A DNA stretch of 64,000 nt, from contig JABVXV010000108.1 of NCBI GenBank assembly GCA_013365325.1, forward strand, positions 62,001 to 126,000, read 5' to 3'. The stretch's first letter is position 1. The number at the start of each line of letters is the position of its first letter. A program made the position numbers and the translations under genes. This DNA comes from Dipetalonema caudispina (lineage: Eukaryota; Nematoda; Chromadorea; Rhabditida; Onchocercidae). Positions 24,801 through 39,510 of this stretch are shown here, one piece after another. The notes below the pieces were generated by a model. The model saw only the letters and a list, made by a program, of their open reading frames with translations. It made no database searches and was not told the DNA's origin.

Positions 24801-26864
24801 AAAAATATATTAAGGATTCAAACGAATTTAATATAAAATTGAGTGGAATATAAAATGCAAATCATCCTTACACAGTCCTAAATCCCAAAACAGTTAATCA
24901 AACAAAGTTCTCCTTTATCGTATTACCCTAAATTAAACAAAGAATTGATCTGTGGGAAGTTGTCTGATGTTTCACTTTTAAAATTACAATTAACTTCAAG
25001 ACACCCCTTCTGGTGGAGAAAACTTTTTTTCAATCTTAATTTGTGACCAATATTTCAGTGTTTATTGTTAGATAATTCTTTTTATCATTGAAATTTTAGA
25101 AAAGCTATATCAGTTGCAATCTAGAGTCAGAAAATAAATTCTAGACAGAGAGGAATTGTTGCAGTGATTGCAACAAGTTAAGATAGTCATGAAGTCTTCT
25201 TTCTTGCAAATAGTTCCTTCCCAGTGTTGAAAAAAATAAAGCATCTTGCTGACAATCTTAAATTATTATCCTTTTGCATAATGATTTCAGAGTCGTCAAA
25301 ATTGCACTCCAGCAAAAGGAGAAAAAGCATTTTTTTTCTTCCTTTTCACGCTCTATACTTTTCCAGGAATATTTCAAGGTAAGACAAAATTAATGAGAAG
25401 AAAACTGCTCGAAATACCAAGAACTTTAAGAAAATACAAAAACATTTATTGAATTGGACAAGTTGGATTCACAATGAATTGGAAAAAAAAGACGAAGTTC
25501 ATGTCACACAGCCGAAAATTGCAGCACTGTGATTTATAAAAATTCTTTTAAAAAGTAAGAAACTAACTGAGAGTCTCAGAATAAGCAATTTACCAACGTT
25601 AGCAAAACTTAGGCATCGTCAGGAAATATCATATTTTATGGTGAAAAAGAATGTAATGGAGAATTTAAGGACCTTTTAAATTAAATTGCTACTTTTCATT
25701 TTAATCTTTACTTTGAGGCATATGATTTTCAAACCCGTTTTCTTACCCATCATATCATGAGTCACTGCACCTTTATCTTCTTTTAACCTTTTATCCTCAT
25801 CTTCAAAGTAGATTTCGAATAAAGGTGGCAGTAATACCAGCTTACGGATATACCAACATTAAATGAGTAGGGACAGAGGACAGAGGCGACACTACATAAG
25901 TGCTAAGACTTGAAAGTACTATTTCTGATGTTGAATTCTGTTCGACTCCAGTACATTTCATTTAAAATGTCATCTTTGAAAACATAATCTGTATGCAATT
26001 CTTAAAGAATTGTCAAAATGCAAGATGACTCAATTTCAACATTTAAATGTATGAAGACTACCAATAAAAATATTAAATAAATGGAAAAACAAATAATCAT
26101 ACTGCATGACAACGCTGCGAACTTTGGCGGTACATTTTTTTTAATTTGGAGAAGTCTCCAGAAACTCAGCAGTTATCAATAATGTCAGGTTATAAACACA
26201 TTAATGCATGAATTCTTATTCAGAAAATCTGGAAATATTAGTGTGGAACTGATATTTCAGAAAAATTGTGAGTACAATCTTACTTCTTGGCGTTTCTATA
26301 CTGCCGCAAAACATCCTAACGATACCCGGCTAATTAAGAGTCAAAAACGTGAACAACAACCGAAATGATTTCACCAAGCAAAAACATGCCAAGCAGCATT
26401 AATAAGGGAGTAAATTTTCAAAACTGATGCTATCGTCAATTTCCGAAAATAAAAGTAAATTAAAATGAAAAAAAAGATCAATGGAAAACTGTCATGCGAT
26501 TATCCTTTAAAGAAGAGCCAATGGGCACTTATACATGCATATTCTAATTCCAGTAATCCACATTTCCGACATATTTTGGATATTTGGACACGCAAACAGT
26601 TGGTGACATCATTTTTCATGTTTGCGTTAAAGGTAAAAAGGGCAATACTAGCACATTAAATATTTTAAGCCAAAAGCTGTATTTTAAGAAGTAAAGATAT
26701 CTGAATAAGCCATCAAATTTCATAGGATGGCAGACGCACAAGCAATGAATGCCATTAAACTAAAACAAAGACATTATCTATGCATTGAAAGGTACGACAA
26801 CTCTTATTACTGAAGAAAATATGGATATACCTCAGTAAATCAAAACAAATTTACCAATAAAATA
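18895..26864. other. Gene-poor interval, about 8 kb
   Basis: Very A+T-rich with many homopolymer runs and no multi-exon model I can defend. Isolated coding-like snippets occur near 20602 (+), 24060-24120 (-) and 25800 (+) but cannot be linked. A fragment at 26093-26116 reads IILHDNA, resembling the catalytic region of mariner transposases, without flanking support. Confidence 0.45.
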
Positions 26865-28976
<2,112 letters not shown>

Positions 28977-29414
28977 GAGAATTTCGGAGATCGATGAAAT
29001 TCTATAAACACTAATGAACAGTTTAGATAAAATGCAAACATTATTTGTGCTAAAAGCTATCAATTATAATCCTCACACATGAAAGCATCCTTCACCACAA
29101 CCAGAAATCCTACACAGAGATATGTCCTAACAACTAATTGCACATTGTCGTTGGTTTATTTCAAAATATGTAGTACAGCGAGTATGTGGTATTTCGCGCG
29201 ATTCATTTGCAACCATACCGTGCGGTCTGTCTGAGACAGGTGATTCCGGGGATTTCGTTGCGCGGGAGTTATCATTTCTTCCCACGAATGGTCATCTCTT
29301 CTCAGTCTTCTATTTCTGTTCTATCAAGTGGTAGAGAATGAAAAAATCTTGGAATTTGTATTTGTAGAAATATCATGCTTTTTCTTCAGGAATTATATTG
29401 GTTTTATTATTGCG
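28977..29414. promoter_or_regulatory. Shared promoter interval between KRR1 and RBM25
   Basis: Only 438 bp separate the two divergent start codons. Acceptor-like AGs lie at 29002-29003 (minus strand, for KRR1) and 29388-29389 (plus strand, for RBM25), as expected if both transcripts receive a spliced leader. That leaves roughly 385 bp for promoter activity. The stretch from about 29150 to 29300 is richer in G+C (a GCGCG patch) than its surroundings. Co-regulation of the two RNA-metabolism genes is inferred. Confidence 0.5.
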
Positions 29415-32400
29415 ATGGCTGTACCACCAAGATTTCCTGGTATGATTCCAGCTTATGGTGTTCAAATTCCGCAAATGACACCGATGAGTAAGTTTTCGGA
29501 ACATTTGAATCAACTTTAGGAGCATCTGCTTTTGCTAGTGGAAGCAATGGTAAATAGTTGTTGTCTTATTAGCAGTTTTAGTATGACTTGTAATACAGAT
29601 TGCTTGGTCATGTAAACTGTTAATAAAAGTGTTGTTTTTAAGCATTTTAGAAGTACAGCATATTAATCGAACATTAAAATAAACCAGTGTTCAATTCCCC
29701 CTAGAAACACTGAAACTGTTTGCTATTGCGTTTGAGATTGTACTTTAGACAGTCTTAGCTTGTGAGATTCCAGATATTGTCTCTGTAATCATTGCGACAT
29801 ATGGCAGTTTTTTACTCCATTACTCGTAGCATAATCTTACCTGTTCTGTTCAGTACACCCATTTTTTTTTTTTCTAAAAGATATAGTCCTATTGCTCAGC
29901 TTACCTGTTATTCAACCTTCCTACGCTTCACCATCTGCTTATTTATCTAAATTATGACTTGAAGAAATTTTAAATTGCCCAACATATCCATAATCTTGTC
30001 AGGGGAGGAATGTTGAAACAACCCAAAGAATGTTTTTTTTTACCCAATTTTCTAAGATGAATTAAGGTTATTTGTGAAATTGCCGCTTCCTAGGTTATAG
30101 TTTTGCATTTTTGGTTCTGATCATCGAAACAGAAGTAGTGGTATGGCAGACATCATACCCCAGTTATCATATAAATTTCGTTCTTCCAGACCAGAAATAT
30201 TTGTAAAACTGACAGCAAGCTTACTGTTATTCAGACTTTGAGTTTTGATTTGGAAATGTTTTTCTGCGGTTAAAATTTTTTCTGTTCTGTTTTTACATTT
30301 CTTCTATCTTTTGAATGAATTTCCCTGTACCATGGCGGGCGTTTGACACATGACTTTTTATATTTTAAAAGCTTTTTTAACTTTGATGAAAATTATTAAA
30401 ATCTTACTTATCACCAGCACAAAGGAGTATTATATTTAACATTACCTTTGCATAAGCTAGAATGTTGATATCTCAAATTTTGACCTGAAGCAGCTCTCTC
30501 TTTCCTCTCCAACTATTTGCTCTTATATTTTGGACCACATGTTCATTTAAATCTCGAACACTATTTGTAGCTTTTCATGAATTAGCCTTCTTTTCCTCAC
30601 TTATTTTACTTTTATATGTTTAATTCTCTTAGCTTCAAAACTGTAGTTCTCAATATCAGATAGTATTATATTTAGCATTACCTTTGCACAACCAAGAATG
30701 TAGCATCATAATTGTGAGATAAAAGTTCGCCGTTGTCACACTTTAAAATCGTGCAGGTATTTTCGAGATGAGACTAAGAATAAAAAGAGATCGAAGGCTA
30801 AAATTTTAAAGATCAAACTAAAGATTTTCAGATACTGCTGAAGTTCAAGACATTCTTATCTATGTAACTGGACCTTGAAAACAAAATTTCATTTTTTTTT
30901 TTCTAAGTCGAACCTTCATGAAAAAAGGATTGCGTGCTTTGAAATTAAAAAAAAACTCCAATGAAAAGTTTATACATCATTTGCACAAACTTTTTATTGA
31001 AACTTCGCTTGTTAGCTTTTTTTTCTATATGCAGCTTCAAATGCTTTGGATGTATCTCAATTGCAAAGGAGTGCTTATTGTGTTTAAAATGTTTCTTCAT
31101 TTATTAGAAGCGATAGTAAGGCATTAGGAGAATTTTCAATTTTCGTAATAACATAATTTAATTGATTTTAACAAATAATTTGCATTCCACTGTTTTGTGC
31201 AGTTCCGTAATTGAGTCAAATCGAAATTTTTCATGAGTTTGAAGAAATTTGTTTCATTTCAAGTCAACATGACTAATTTCAGTGCCTTTTCCGAACCCCT
31301 ATTTCATGCCTAACCCTATCATGGCTGCAGCTGCTGCACAACGGATGGCGGCGCCACCTGCACCACAACCTAAGGTATTTCATTTATTATTTTTTGTTGC
31401 ATTATTCTGTAATGAAAATAGATGGGGAAGAAGGGAAAATTGCAATTTTATTAGTTTTTTCTTGCATCAATTCAGCGGAGTTTTATTTCAGCCTCCAGAA
31501 AAACCACCCGTCACCACAGTTTTCGTTGGTAATATAAATGAGAAATGTGGCAACGAATTGATACGAGCCATTTTAACGGTAGAATGCTTCATAATAATGC
31601 TTAGCTTGTAAACATTGTATAATTAATTAAAGCAGCAGTAAGCAAGCACAGAAGGAAGTAAATGTTCAATATCCAGATTGCTGGTGATGCAGCACATTAT
31701 TATTTAGCAAGCGGAGCTGCATAAATTCTTGGTAGTTATCGAACATTGTGCTTGATTTTTTTCATTTGTATATACTCTAATTATTCAAAAAATCATTGAT
31801 ATTAAGGAAGTCTGGTTTTCGACTGATTCCGATTCATTTTTGGGATATTATACATTTGATCTTTGAAATTTTGAAGGAATGCGGTGCAGTTGCAACGTGG
31901 AAGCGCATTCAAGGTTCAAATGGAAAATTTCAAGCATTTGGTTTTTGTGAATTCGAAAGTCCATTTGGTACAATGCGAGCTTTACGAATTTTGCATGATT
32001 ATCCACTCGCCGAGAAGAAATTAGTGGTTAAGGTTAATTTTCAATACAGAAATGAAGTTTGCACATAAAAACATGACAGTGGAAAATAGGAAAAAGTAAG
32101 AAAAAGCAAACAGAGTTGACAGATATAGTTAGAGTGACACTTAATGATGTCAGGAATGCGTCTTATTTCAAGTTTTATTGGAAGTCAAGAAAAGCAGTTA
32201 GTTGTTCGAGTAAATTCCAATGTATTCCGTCAAGGATTGTGATGGATTGTCTTTTTTTTTTCCAAATTTCCACTTTCATACCATGCAGTACTGGGCATAG
32301 TTTCCAGATTGATGACAAAACACGAACAATGGTCAAAGATTATGTTGCAAGAAAACGCGCGGAGAAAAATTTACCGCCTGAAACTTTGACATCCGATGAA

Positions 32401-35400
32401 ATGCCAGCAGATGAAGATAATGTTGCTGACGATGAAGAAATACGGCAGAAAATCCAGACATTAATTGAAAAGGATGCACCAGATTTGGTGCCCATAGAAG
32501 GTTACATTGATTTTGACTAATGAAATGCTTCTGTGTTTATGGTATCAAAGTTATTTTAAATTCCATTTGTATTGATGGATTTTAGTAATGTTTGGATTGA
32601 ACAAAAATACAATACCAAATTAATTTTTCAACTAAAATGGGTACGTTGCAGATGGTGAACTGGCAGAGAAGGCTCGGTCTCCAGCTTTGGAAAAGGGAAA
32701 GGTGAGTGATTTAATCAGCGGAATCATCAGTGGCATATAGCTTTGTTTTCAATTCCTTCTCATTGACTTTTTGTTAGACGTATGATTTCTTAGTATTCTT
32801 TCATCGATCGAAAATGATTCATTACTGAAAGGGTCTTTTTTAGGATCGAACACGAGATCGAAATGTTGAAAAACGAAAGGAAAAAAAGGTGGGTAATGTT
32901 ATTCACTTCCAAGCAAGCGTTTCTATTTTTCAACAAGCGAAAATTTATAGTATGTAATTTAAATAGTGTTTCATAATGGAATGTAATAAATTGAAGCAAT
33001 ACACACAAGTAGATGTGTGTGTTTTGATAAAATCTGTATAGGCTAAACGCACATTGTTGGGATAACGAAAGTACGCATTTTGGCAACGAGTAAGTTCCAT
33101 ATTTTCCATTTTCCTTTATTTTCTCACAGCAACTAATCTCTTTGCTCCCAAACCAAAGAACCGGTGTCAAAATCTGAGCATAAAAAATTCATAAGCAAAG
33201 CTTCAACAGCAACAGTGAATGCATATCACATGTTTGAAAAATGCTATTCTGTCTGCTTGAAAAGCTCCTTGTGTGTACGTCAATGTTTGTTTTTCTTTTT
33301 CTTCGTATGTTAATGTCAAAAATCTCACTAAAGCTGCAAATATCTCATTTTCTATTAAAACAAAAATTATAAATTCGGATGATTAACGAAATGTCCTCGC
33401 TTGTTTAATACTAACTAGCGGCTCACTGCTCTTAATTTGTTCAAATTAAAATTCTATGTTCCACGCGTTTTCAGCATTTCCAATGATCTATCTCTCGGTC
33501 TTCATCTTAAAATTTCTTAGAGGAGTTGTTTCTAAAATTCAATCCTTTTCCTACTTGTTCAAGTCGATTGTTTTAGATCACTAGTGATAAAAGTAAGAAC
33601 TTTTCTACTCCATTTACTACCTCTTATTTCAAACTATCCAAACAAACTAATCGGCTCCAAAACAGCGAGAAGTTTTAAGATTTTAGAACTAATCAGTCTC
33701 ATCTGAGTGTCTCAGAACATAGTTATCTATTTTAACGATAAAATCAGGTTATATTAGTAACTTCCGTTAATACACATTATACATTTGATACTGCAAATTT
33801 CTGTTTTACACAAATAACATTATCTAACGAATTACGCAGTGTTGGTTTTTGTGCGCAAAGAAGTGACCGATTCCCAGTTCATGGAAATTGTCGTATATAG
33901 AAAATGTAGATGTTTTACAGCAAGGGATCACGTTCATTGAACAGAGTGGATTATTGAATAATTTCTGAGAATTTTGAAATTAGTTATTACCTTTGTACTT
34001 TGAATTAAGTAACTCAAATATAAAAGGCCAATTAATTGTTATCAATTTGCGCTAACTCTCACAGTAAGATTCGAAACAGTTTTCATTGAGATTTCCCTGA
34101 TTGTAGTCTTAAATGTTTGGTTCTGCAAAGGCGTCTTCTGTTTTCTGAGGCTATATTTTCATTTTGAATAGTTCGGCTCTATTATTTTCTAGTCTTTGAA
34201 AGCTTATTTCTAACTTCCAGTAACTATTTTCTTTACCAGGCGTCGGATCAGTTCCAAACTTTCATATTTAATTAAGGGCAAAATTAGATGCTTCACTTTC
34301 CTTTTTGTATGTTTTAAATTTTGGTTTACGGTTTTAGTTGGTTCATCCTATCTCCCTTGCGGGTCTTTCTACTTAACCCATTAGACTGTGGATTGCCTAA
34401 AAGAGATATCTTCCGAAAGGACCAGCGCATAAATTTGAGTACCACCACCAATTTTCAAATTTTTTTGCTCTACAACAGACTGCAAAATACATTAGTGAAT
34501 GTTTATCATGTTCTGGTTTAGTTGATCTTCTTGTCTAAATCCAGTCAATTGACTGCGATTTTGAAGAGGGTTAGTCTATTATGGATTTTATAACATACAC
34601 ATTTTCTCATTGCGATTTGTTACTCTAACGAACGGCACATCTCTTTCATGTTTTAAATCGTAATAGTGTTGTGTGCTTAGCAATTTCATTATCAGCCGAA
34701 TAGCAAAAAAAAGTACTTTACTTCACGTAGGTTCGTATATCTTACTTATCCTTAAACTGAAGGCTTGTTTATTTATTTGCATGCTTTTCTTTTCATTATT
34801 ATAACAGCGTAGAACATCATAATTTTCACACCTTCTTTATTTCTGTTTTTCTTTTCTTTTTTTTTATTTTTATATTATACTAAAGCTTGCATGGAATTTC
34901 TGAGGCGCACGCTGTATTCATGTTTTTTTTTTTTGAAATGAAGAGAACAAGAAAATTATAGTGATTTTGCTTATAATATTACAGATTTGTACAACTTCGC
35001 AGCAAAAAATTGTCGCGCTGGTAAGTGTAAATGTTGCTGTTTTAAGTAACTCTATCTTGCCCGCTGGAAAACCGTCACATTTCCATTAAGTTTAATTATT
35101 TGTACGTTACATTAATGTTTTATTTGCTTAGAGGGATGGATGAATTGATAGCTTTTCCATTTTAACCATTCTATTCAAATTAACATGGTTTGAATAATTT
35201 TGTCAGGTATACAGGGACATCAATGGAAACGATCAATTCAGGATTGATCCGTTTGTAGTTTGGCAAAAAGGTGCCAAAGCCCTAAAAGCTTCTGTCATCA
35301 TTCTAAAATCCATTTGCTGTGCAAACAAGATGAGAATGGCTATCTGTAATGTTATATTTAGTGCGGTTACCTGTGTTTTCAGGCATAAAAAACGCGTACT

Positions 35401-38400
35401 ATTTGTCAGTTTTTAACTATTTCAGCGATGATGAGCTTACTGTTTTCATGAAAAGGGGATACTGATTCTGTCTGACTTCAACGTTCAAAAAGCAGAGATT
35501 GTACAGAGAATGATCCAATATCATTTTCTTGTTTGCTCAGTAAATATCTTTTAGAACGGTGCCGTTGCTTTACTGTTATAATGATTAGCCATTTTTGAAT
35601 GCATGGAAATTCATTTAAATTATTAGATTTGGTGGCGACATTTTTCCTCTTTCATTCTATCTTTGCAATGATGGGTTGAATGGAGTTTCTTATTTCACTT
35701 TAACATTCTGTTAGTGTTATCACTTTTCACATCGATAGCAGCACCACTCACAAAATCTAACGAAGGAATTTGGGTGAAATTTCCATTTTTTTATTCATTT
35801 AAGTACCAAAAAAGTTTTGAAACAACAAGGAATAGTTCTGCTCATTCCTTATAAACTTTTCTGTTTTCATTTCTGATCTCCTAAAGGTAACCGATTTTTG
35901 TCCAAAAATTTCGAAAGAAAAATTGTCGGTTGTAATTGAATTCATCAATCATCGCTAACCAGTTCGTATAACAATACAATGCTAGTTGCACAGTCATAAC
36001 ATTGAATTAGATGTAGTTCTTACAGTTGTGGGCAGAATATTATTTTTAACGAAATAGTTTAAATGAGGACGTTTTTAAGTGTTGGTCAAGAATGAATTAA
36101 TCCCAAAGCTGTTCTGGATGGACAGTAACTGCACTCTTTATTATTTTTAAAAATATCCTTTTTCCTCGTTGAAAAAACAGATTTTCTTGTATTTCTACAA
36201 TTAATAGCAACATTGCATTATTACTTTTTATTGCATAATTATGTGAGAAATGACTGTAACGTTTGAAAATAGTTATTATCTAAAGGTTTTTGTTCATTGT
36301 CTTCCAAAAATTTGTTGTATTTGGAGAAGGTAAGTTATGATCATTACATTGTTGCATGCATCTTTGTCCGGCCTAAATTATTTTTATAAAATTAGAGGCA
36401 TATGGTGCAGATTGTATACTGGGAGTGCAAATATGGAATTGTGGGGTAGAATGCATACATAAAATAAATGGTACTCATGTTTTCGTATTAGTCACAGAAT
36501 TAATCCAACTGATACAGAATATTTTCAGGACGATGACAAATATACCAGCCGACATCGGGCACGTTCACGTTCTCGTTCCGATAGCAGACATAAGTCTCGG
36601 AAAAGATCTCGAAGTGATAGTGAACGAAGTGATGTCAAAAAGTATATTTTTCACTTTATGTTTTAATTTGGAACCATTTTTATGTTATTTTATCTCTAAA
36701 AGTTTTTAATATTTAAATGTGGAGGATAAGTTAGTGGTTTTAATATCACTACACACAATTGAATTATATTCTCATCACTACACATAATTGAATTAAGCAA
36801 GAGTGAATAGACTACCTCCAGTTAAATAAAAGTAAATGAAAGCTTTATTTTTTTTTTCTTAATTTTTTTCAGTGCTTTTGTCATTCTTTAATGTGTGAAA
36901 ATTACCGAGAATTCAGGTCATACTATCGTTCATCGAGCAGAAGTAGTGCATCAAGTCGAAGTAGTAGCAGTTCGTCTTCTGATAGCAGTTTTTCAAACCG
37001 TTCCGGAAGTCATACACGAAAAGCATTCAGATCTCAGTCACCTAGCAGGCAATTTTGTTTATTTCTATGCGTCGGTATTTATAGGTACTGCTTCATTTTT
37101 CTACTTAATTGCTTTTCAGAGATCGAGATTCAGAAGATAGTGATGAACAGAAGGAAAGAAGAGCTTTGCGTAAACAGGTTACGCTTGTTTTCATATTTCA
37201 GCTCACGTTAAATTTTTTTCTCAATCTTTATCACTAATATTTAAGTTCTAGCTTCTTGAGGTAGAACATTTTCAAAGTGGTTTAAAATAGCAGAAAACTA
37301 CGCAAGGATGGAAACTACTTCATCGCAGGAATCTCATAATTACTCATACTTAGAGGAAACTTTTTCAGATTCGTGAGAAAGAAATAGCTTATGCTGATAG
37401 ATTACGCAAATGGGAAGCCCGTGAAAGAAGGCAGGCAAAATTATACGAGCGGGATGAGCAACGGGAGAAGCAACGTAAGCGTGATATGCAAAAAGAAGCA
37501 AAGAAATTGAAACATTTTCTAGAAGATTATGATGATGAACGCATGGATCAGAAATATTACAAGTAATCATTTCTTCTTAAACGGATTATTCCTGGGCTAT
37601 CAGAGTGCTTGCTCGTTCAGTATAACGCATTTCTCAGTGTCATGCTGCCTCACATTGGATAACATAGTGCATAGCTTAGTAGAAAAAATAATAATGCATT
37701 TGTTAAGACATTCTATTTAATTATTTATTCTTTTGTTTTAATATTTTCATACTGTTAAAAAGCTTTTAAGAAAATAACATTCTCAGACTGATAAAAATTT
37801 TAGAAGTTTGATATTTGTTTGCAGAAGTTCTTCACTGTTTCAACGCCGACGTGATTTTGAACGTGAGCGTGAAGCAGATGCTAAAGACCGGCAACGTGAG
37901 CAACAAGAAATTGAAGAGCTTAAAAAACAAATTTTGGCTGAAAACGCGAATGTTGAAAATCCAGATGAAGAAGCCAGGAAACGGCACGAGGAGCAGGTTA
38001 CTTGATACCTTAAGTTTCGTTGTGTGTTTGTTTTCTGGGGGAAATTTCCTGAAACATTAAACATATTTAGGAAGAAGCTCTGTTACGGAAACTACGAGCA
38101 GATTCTGGAAGTCCAAATCCGCATCGTCCTTTGGGTCAGAAACCGTTACCATCCGAACCAGAAAAAGACGAGGAGAGTGAAGAATCTGAAAGTGATTCTG
38201 AAAGTGAAGGGAGTGCTGAGGAAGCTGTCAAAGCGGAAAAGCCTGAAAAGCGGAGTAGCTGGAAAGCTGGTATAACGTCCATAATACTAACTTCATCATT
38301 TGACGTCAAATTCTCTTTATCCTGGAATATAGTTTTGATTTTTGTTTCAGTTTATCTGTGAAATCAGTGTTAATGAATGAGAAATTTTCTGCAGTGGTTA

Positions 38401-39510
38401 TATAAAGTAGGCTTTTAAACTTAGCAGCAAAGAATTTTAATAATCGATCTATTCGGTTAACTTACTTTACTATATCAAATGTCACAACTTTTTAGTAGCG
38501 TCGGAAGGTACTCCTGTTGCGAATTCACCAATAGTGAGTGCAGCATCACCTTCTGTAATGTCGTCTTCGCTTGCAAGTCCAGCTATTGTGCGTACCGATG
38601 TTATCACACCTGCACGTCCGTCAACAAGTTCACACCTGAATGGAGTATTTGGTTTCGAAGAAAATGATGAAGATGCAGCGTTTCGAAAAAAGAAGTTGAA
38701 ACCATTCGAAATAACTGAAGAGGTAGCAGAGTTGCGGTTTTTTGAAAGAAAGCTCTGGTTTTCACTATCTGTCCGCATATTTCATTGCATATTAATTTCT
38801 TCGGATTTTTACTCATAAACTTATTTTCAGGACCGCATTCAGGCGATGACATCGGAAGAACGCAAACAAATGATCAAGGACTTAATAGATCGCATTCCAA
38901 CTGCTAAAAATGACTTGTTTGCTTTTCCGATCAACTGGAACTATGTCGATAAGTCGCTTGTTGAACAAAGAGTAAATATTATTTTGAAAATTAAGATCCG
39001 TAAAATTTTGGATTCCTCTGGAATATTTTTTGCTTCCGTATATCTTATTGCTATGTTTTTCATCTTTTTTAAGGTTAAACCGTGGGTTTCGAAAAAAATA
39101 ACAGATTATATTGGTGAAGAGGAAGCTTCTTTGGTTGATTTTGTTTGTGAAAAAGTGACATCGAAGACCGATCCACAGAAAATCCTTTCCGACATCGCTA
39201 TGGTAACGTTTCCAGCGATACTTTGACTTTCATTAAGAAAACTTTTATGTAACTGTGCGGGATCCTTCGCTTATAACTGCTAGTCCTGTAAGCACACTGC
39301 CCATTAGCGTACCTTTTCATTCAACAACATCATTGTCGTATTTTCTTTACCGTCTCTGGAAGGTATGCCAATTATGCTTAGGGTTAGTTATGTTTCTACA
39401 AATTTTTACAGGTTTTGGATGATGAAGCAGAAGTGTTCGTTGTAAAAATGTGGAGACTACTGATCTATGAATCAGAAGCAAAGAAATTAGGCTTGTCAAG
39501 GAAACCATAA
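29415..39510 (+). CDS. RBM25: RBM25-type splicing factor (RRM, RS/RE region, PWI domain)
   Basis: Exons: 29415-29487, 31283-31374, 31492-31578, 31877-32032, 32308-32500, 32652-32701, 32844-32888, 36529-36641, 36917-37048, 37120-37177, 37369-37562, 37825-37996, 38071-38269, 38496-38722, 38831-38971, 39074-39202, 39412-39510; 719 residues. A Pro/Met/Ala-rich start leads into an RRM (about 62-140) with RNP2 VFVGNI and RNP1 region KFQAFGFCEF. Then come an RS-rich stretch, a long Arg/Glu/Lys coiled region containing LEDYDDERMDQKYY, an acidic Ser/Glu tract, and a C-terminal PWI domain (about 605-719) with FPINW, KPWVSKKI, IGEEEASLVDFVCEK and EVFVVKMWRLLIYE. Family members bind exonic enhancers and U1-associated factors to choose 5' splice sites. 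The Arg/Asp/Glu repeats are far shorter than in mammals. The seventh intron is 3.6 kb. The intron after 37048 uses a GC donor or an alternative. Confidence 0.94.
30427..30708. repeat. Imperfect 46-bp direct repeat inside RBM25 intron 1
   Basis: The sequence at 30427-30472 (GTATTATATTTAACATTACC onward) recurs at 30663-30708 with a handful of differences, about 236 bp apart. Both copies lie in the 1.8-kb first intron. They may be remnants of a dispersed element. Confidence 0.65.
34985..35020 (+). other. Candidate 36-nt cassette exon in the large RBM25 intron
   Basis: The stretch lies between a strong acceptor (AATATTACAG, ending 34984) and a strong donor (GTAAGTGT from 35021). It is 36 nt long, has no stop in the phase-0 frame and would insert ICTTSQQKIVAL between residues 232 and 233. 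Phase matches both neighbouring exons. Whether it is used is unknown. Confidence 0.35.
36745..36795. repeat. 22-bp direct repeat in an RBM25 intron
   Basis: Bases 36745-36766 recur at 36774-36795 with one C/T difference (ATCACTACACACAATTG form). The copies are 29 bp apart, within the intron between 36641 and 36917. Confidence 0.8.

Noticed and set aside
35425..35480. C/D-box snoRNA candidate (ATGATGA followed by CTGA motifs)
   Set aside because: The boxes are close together and there is no terminal stem or clear C'/D' pair, so this is not above chance.
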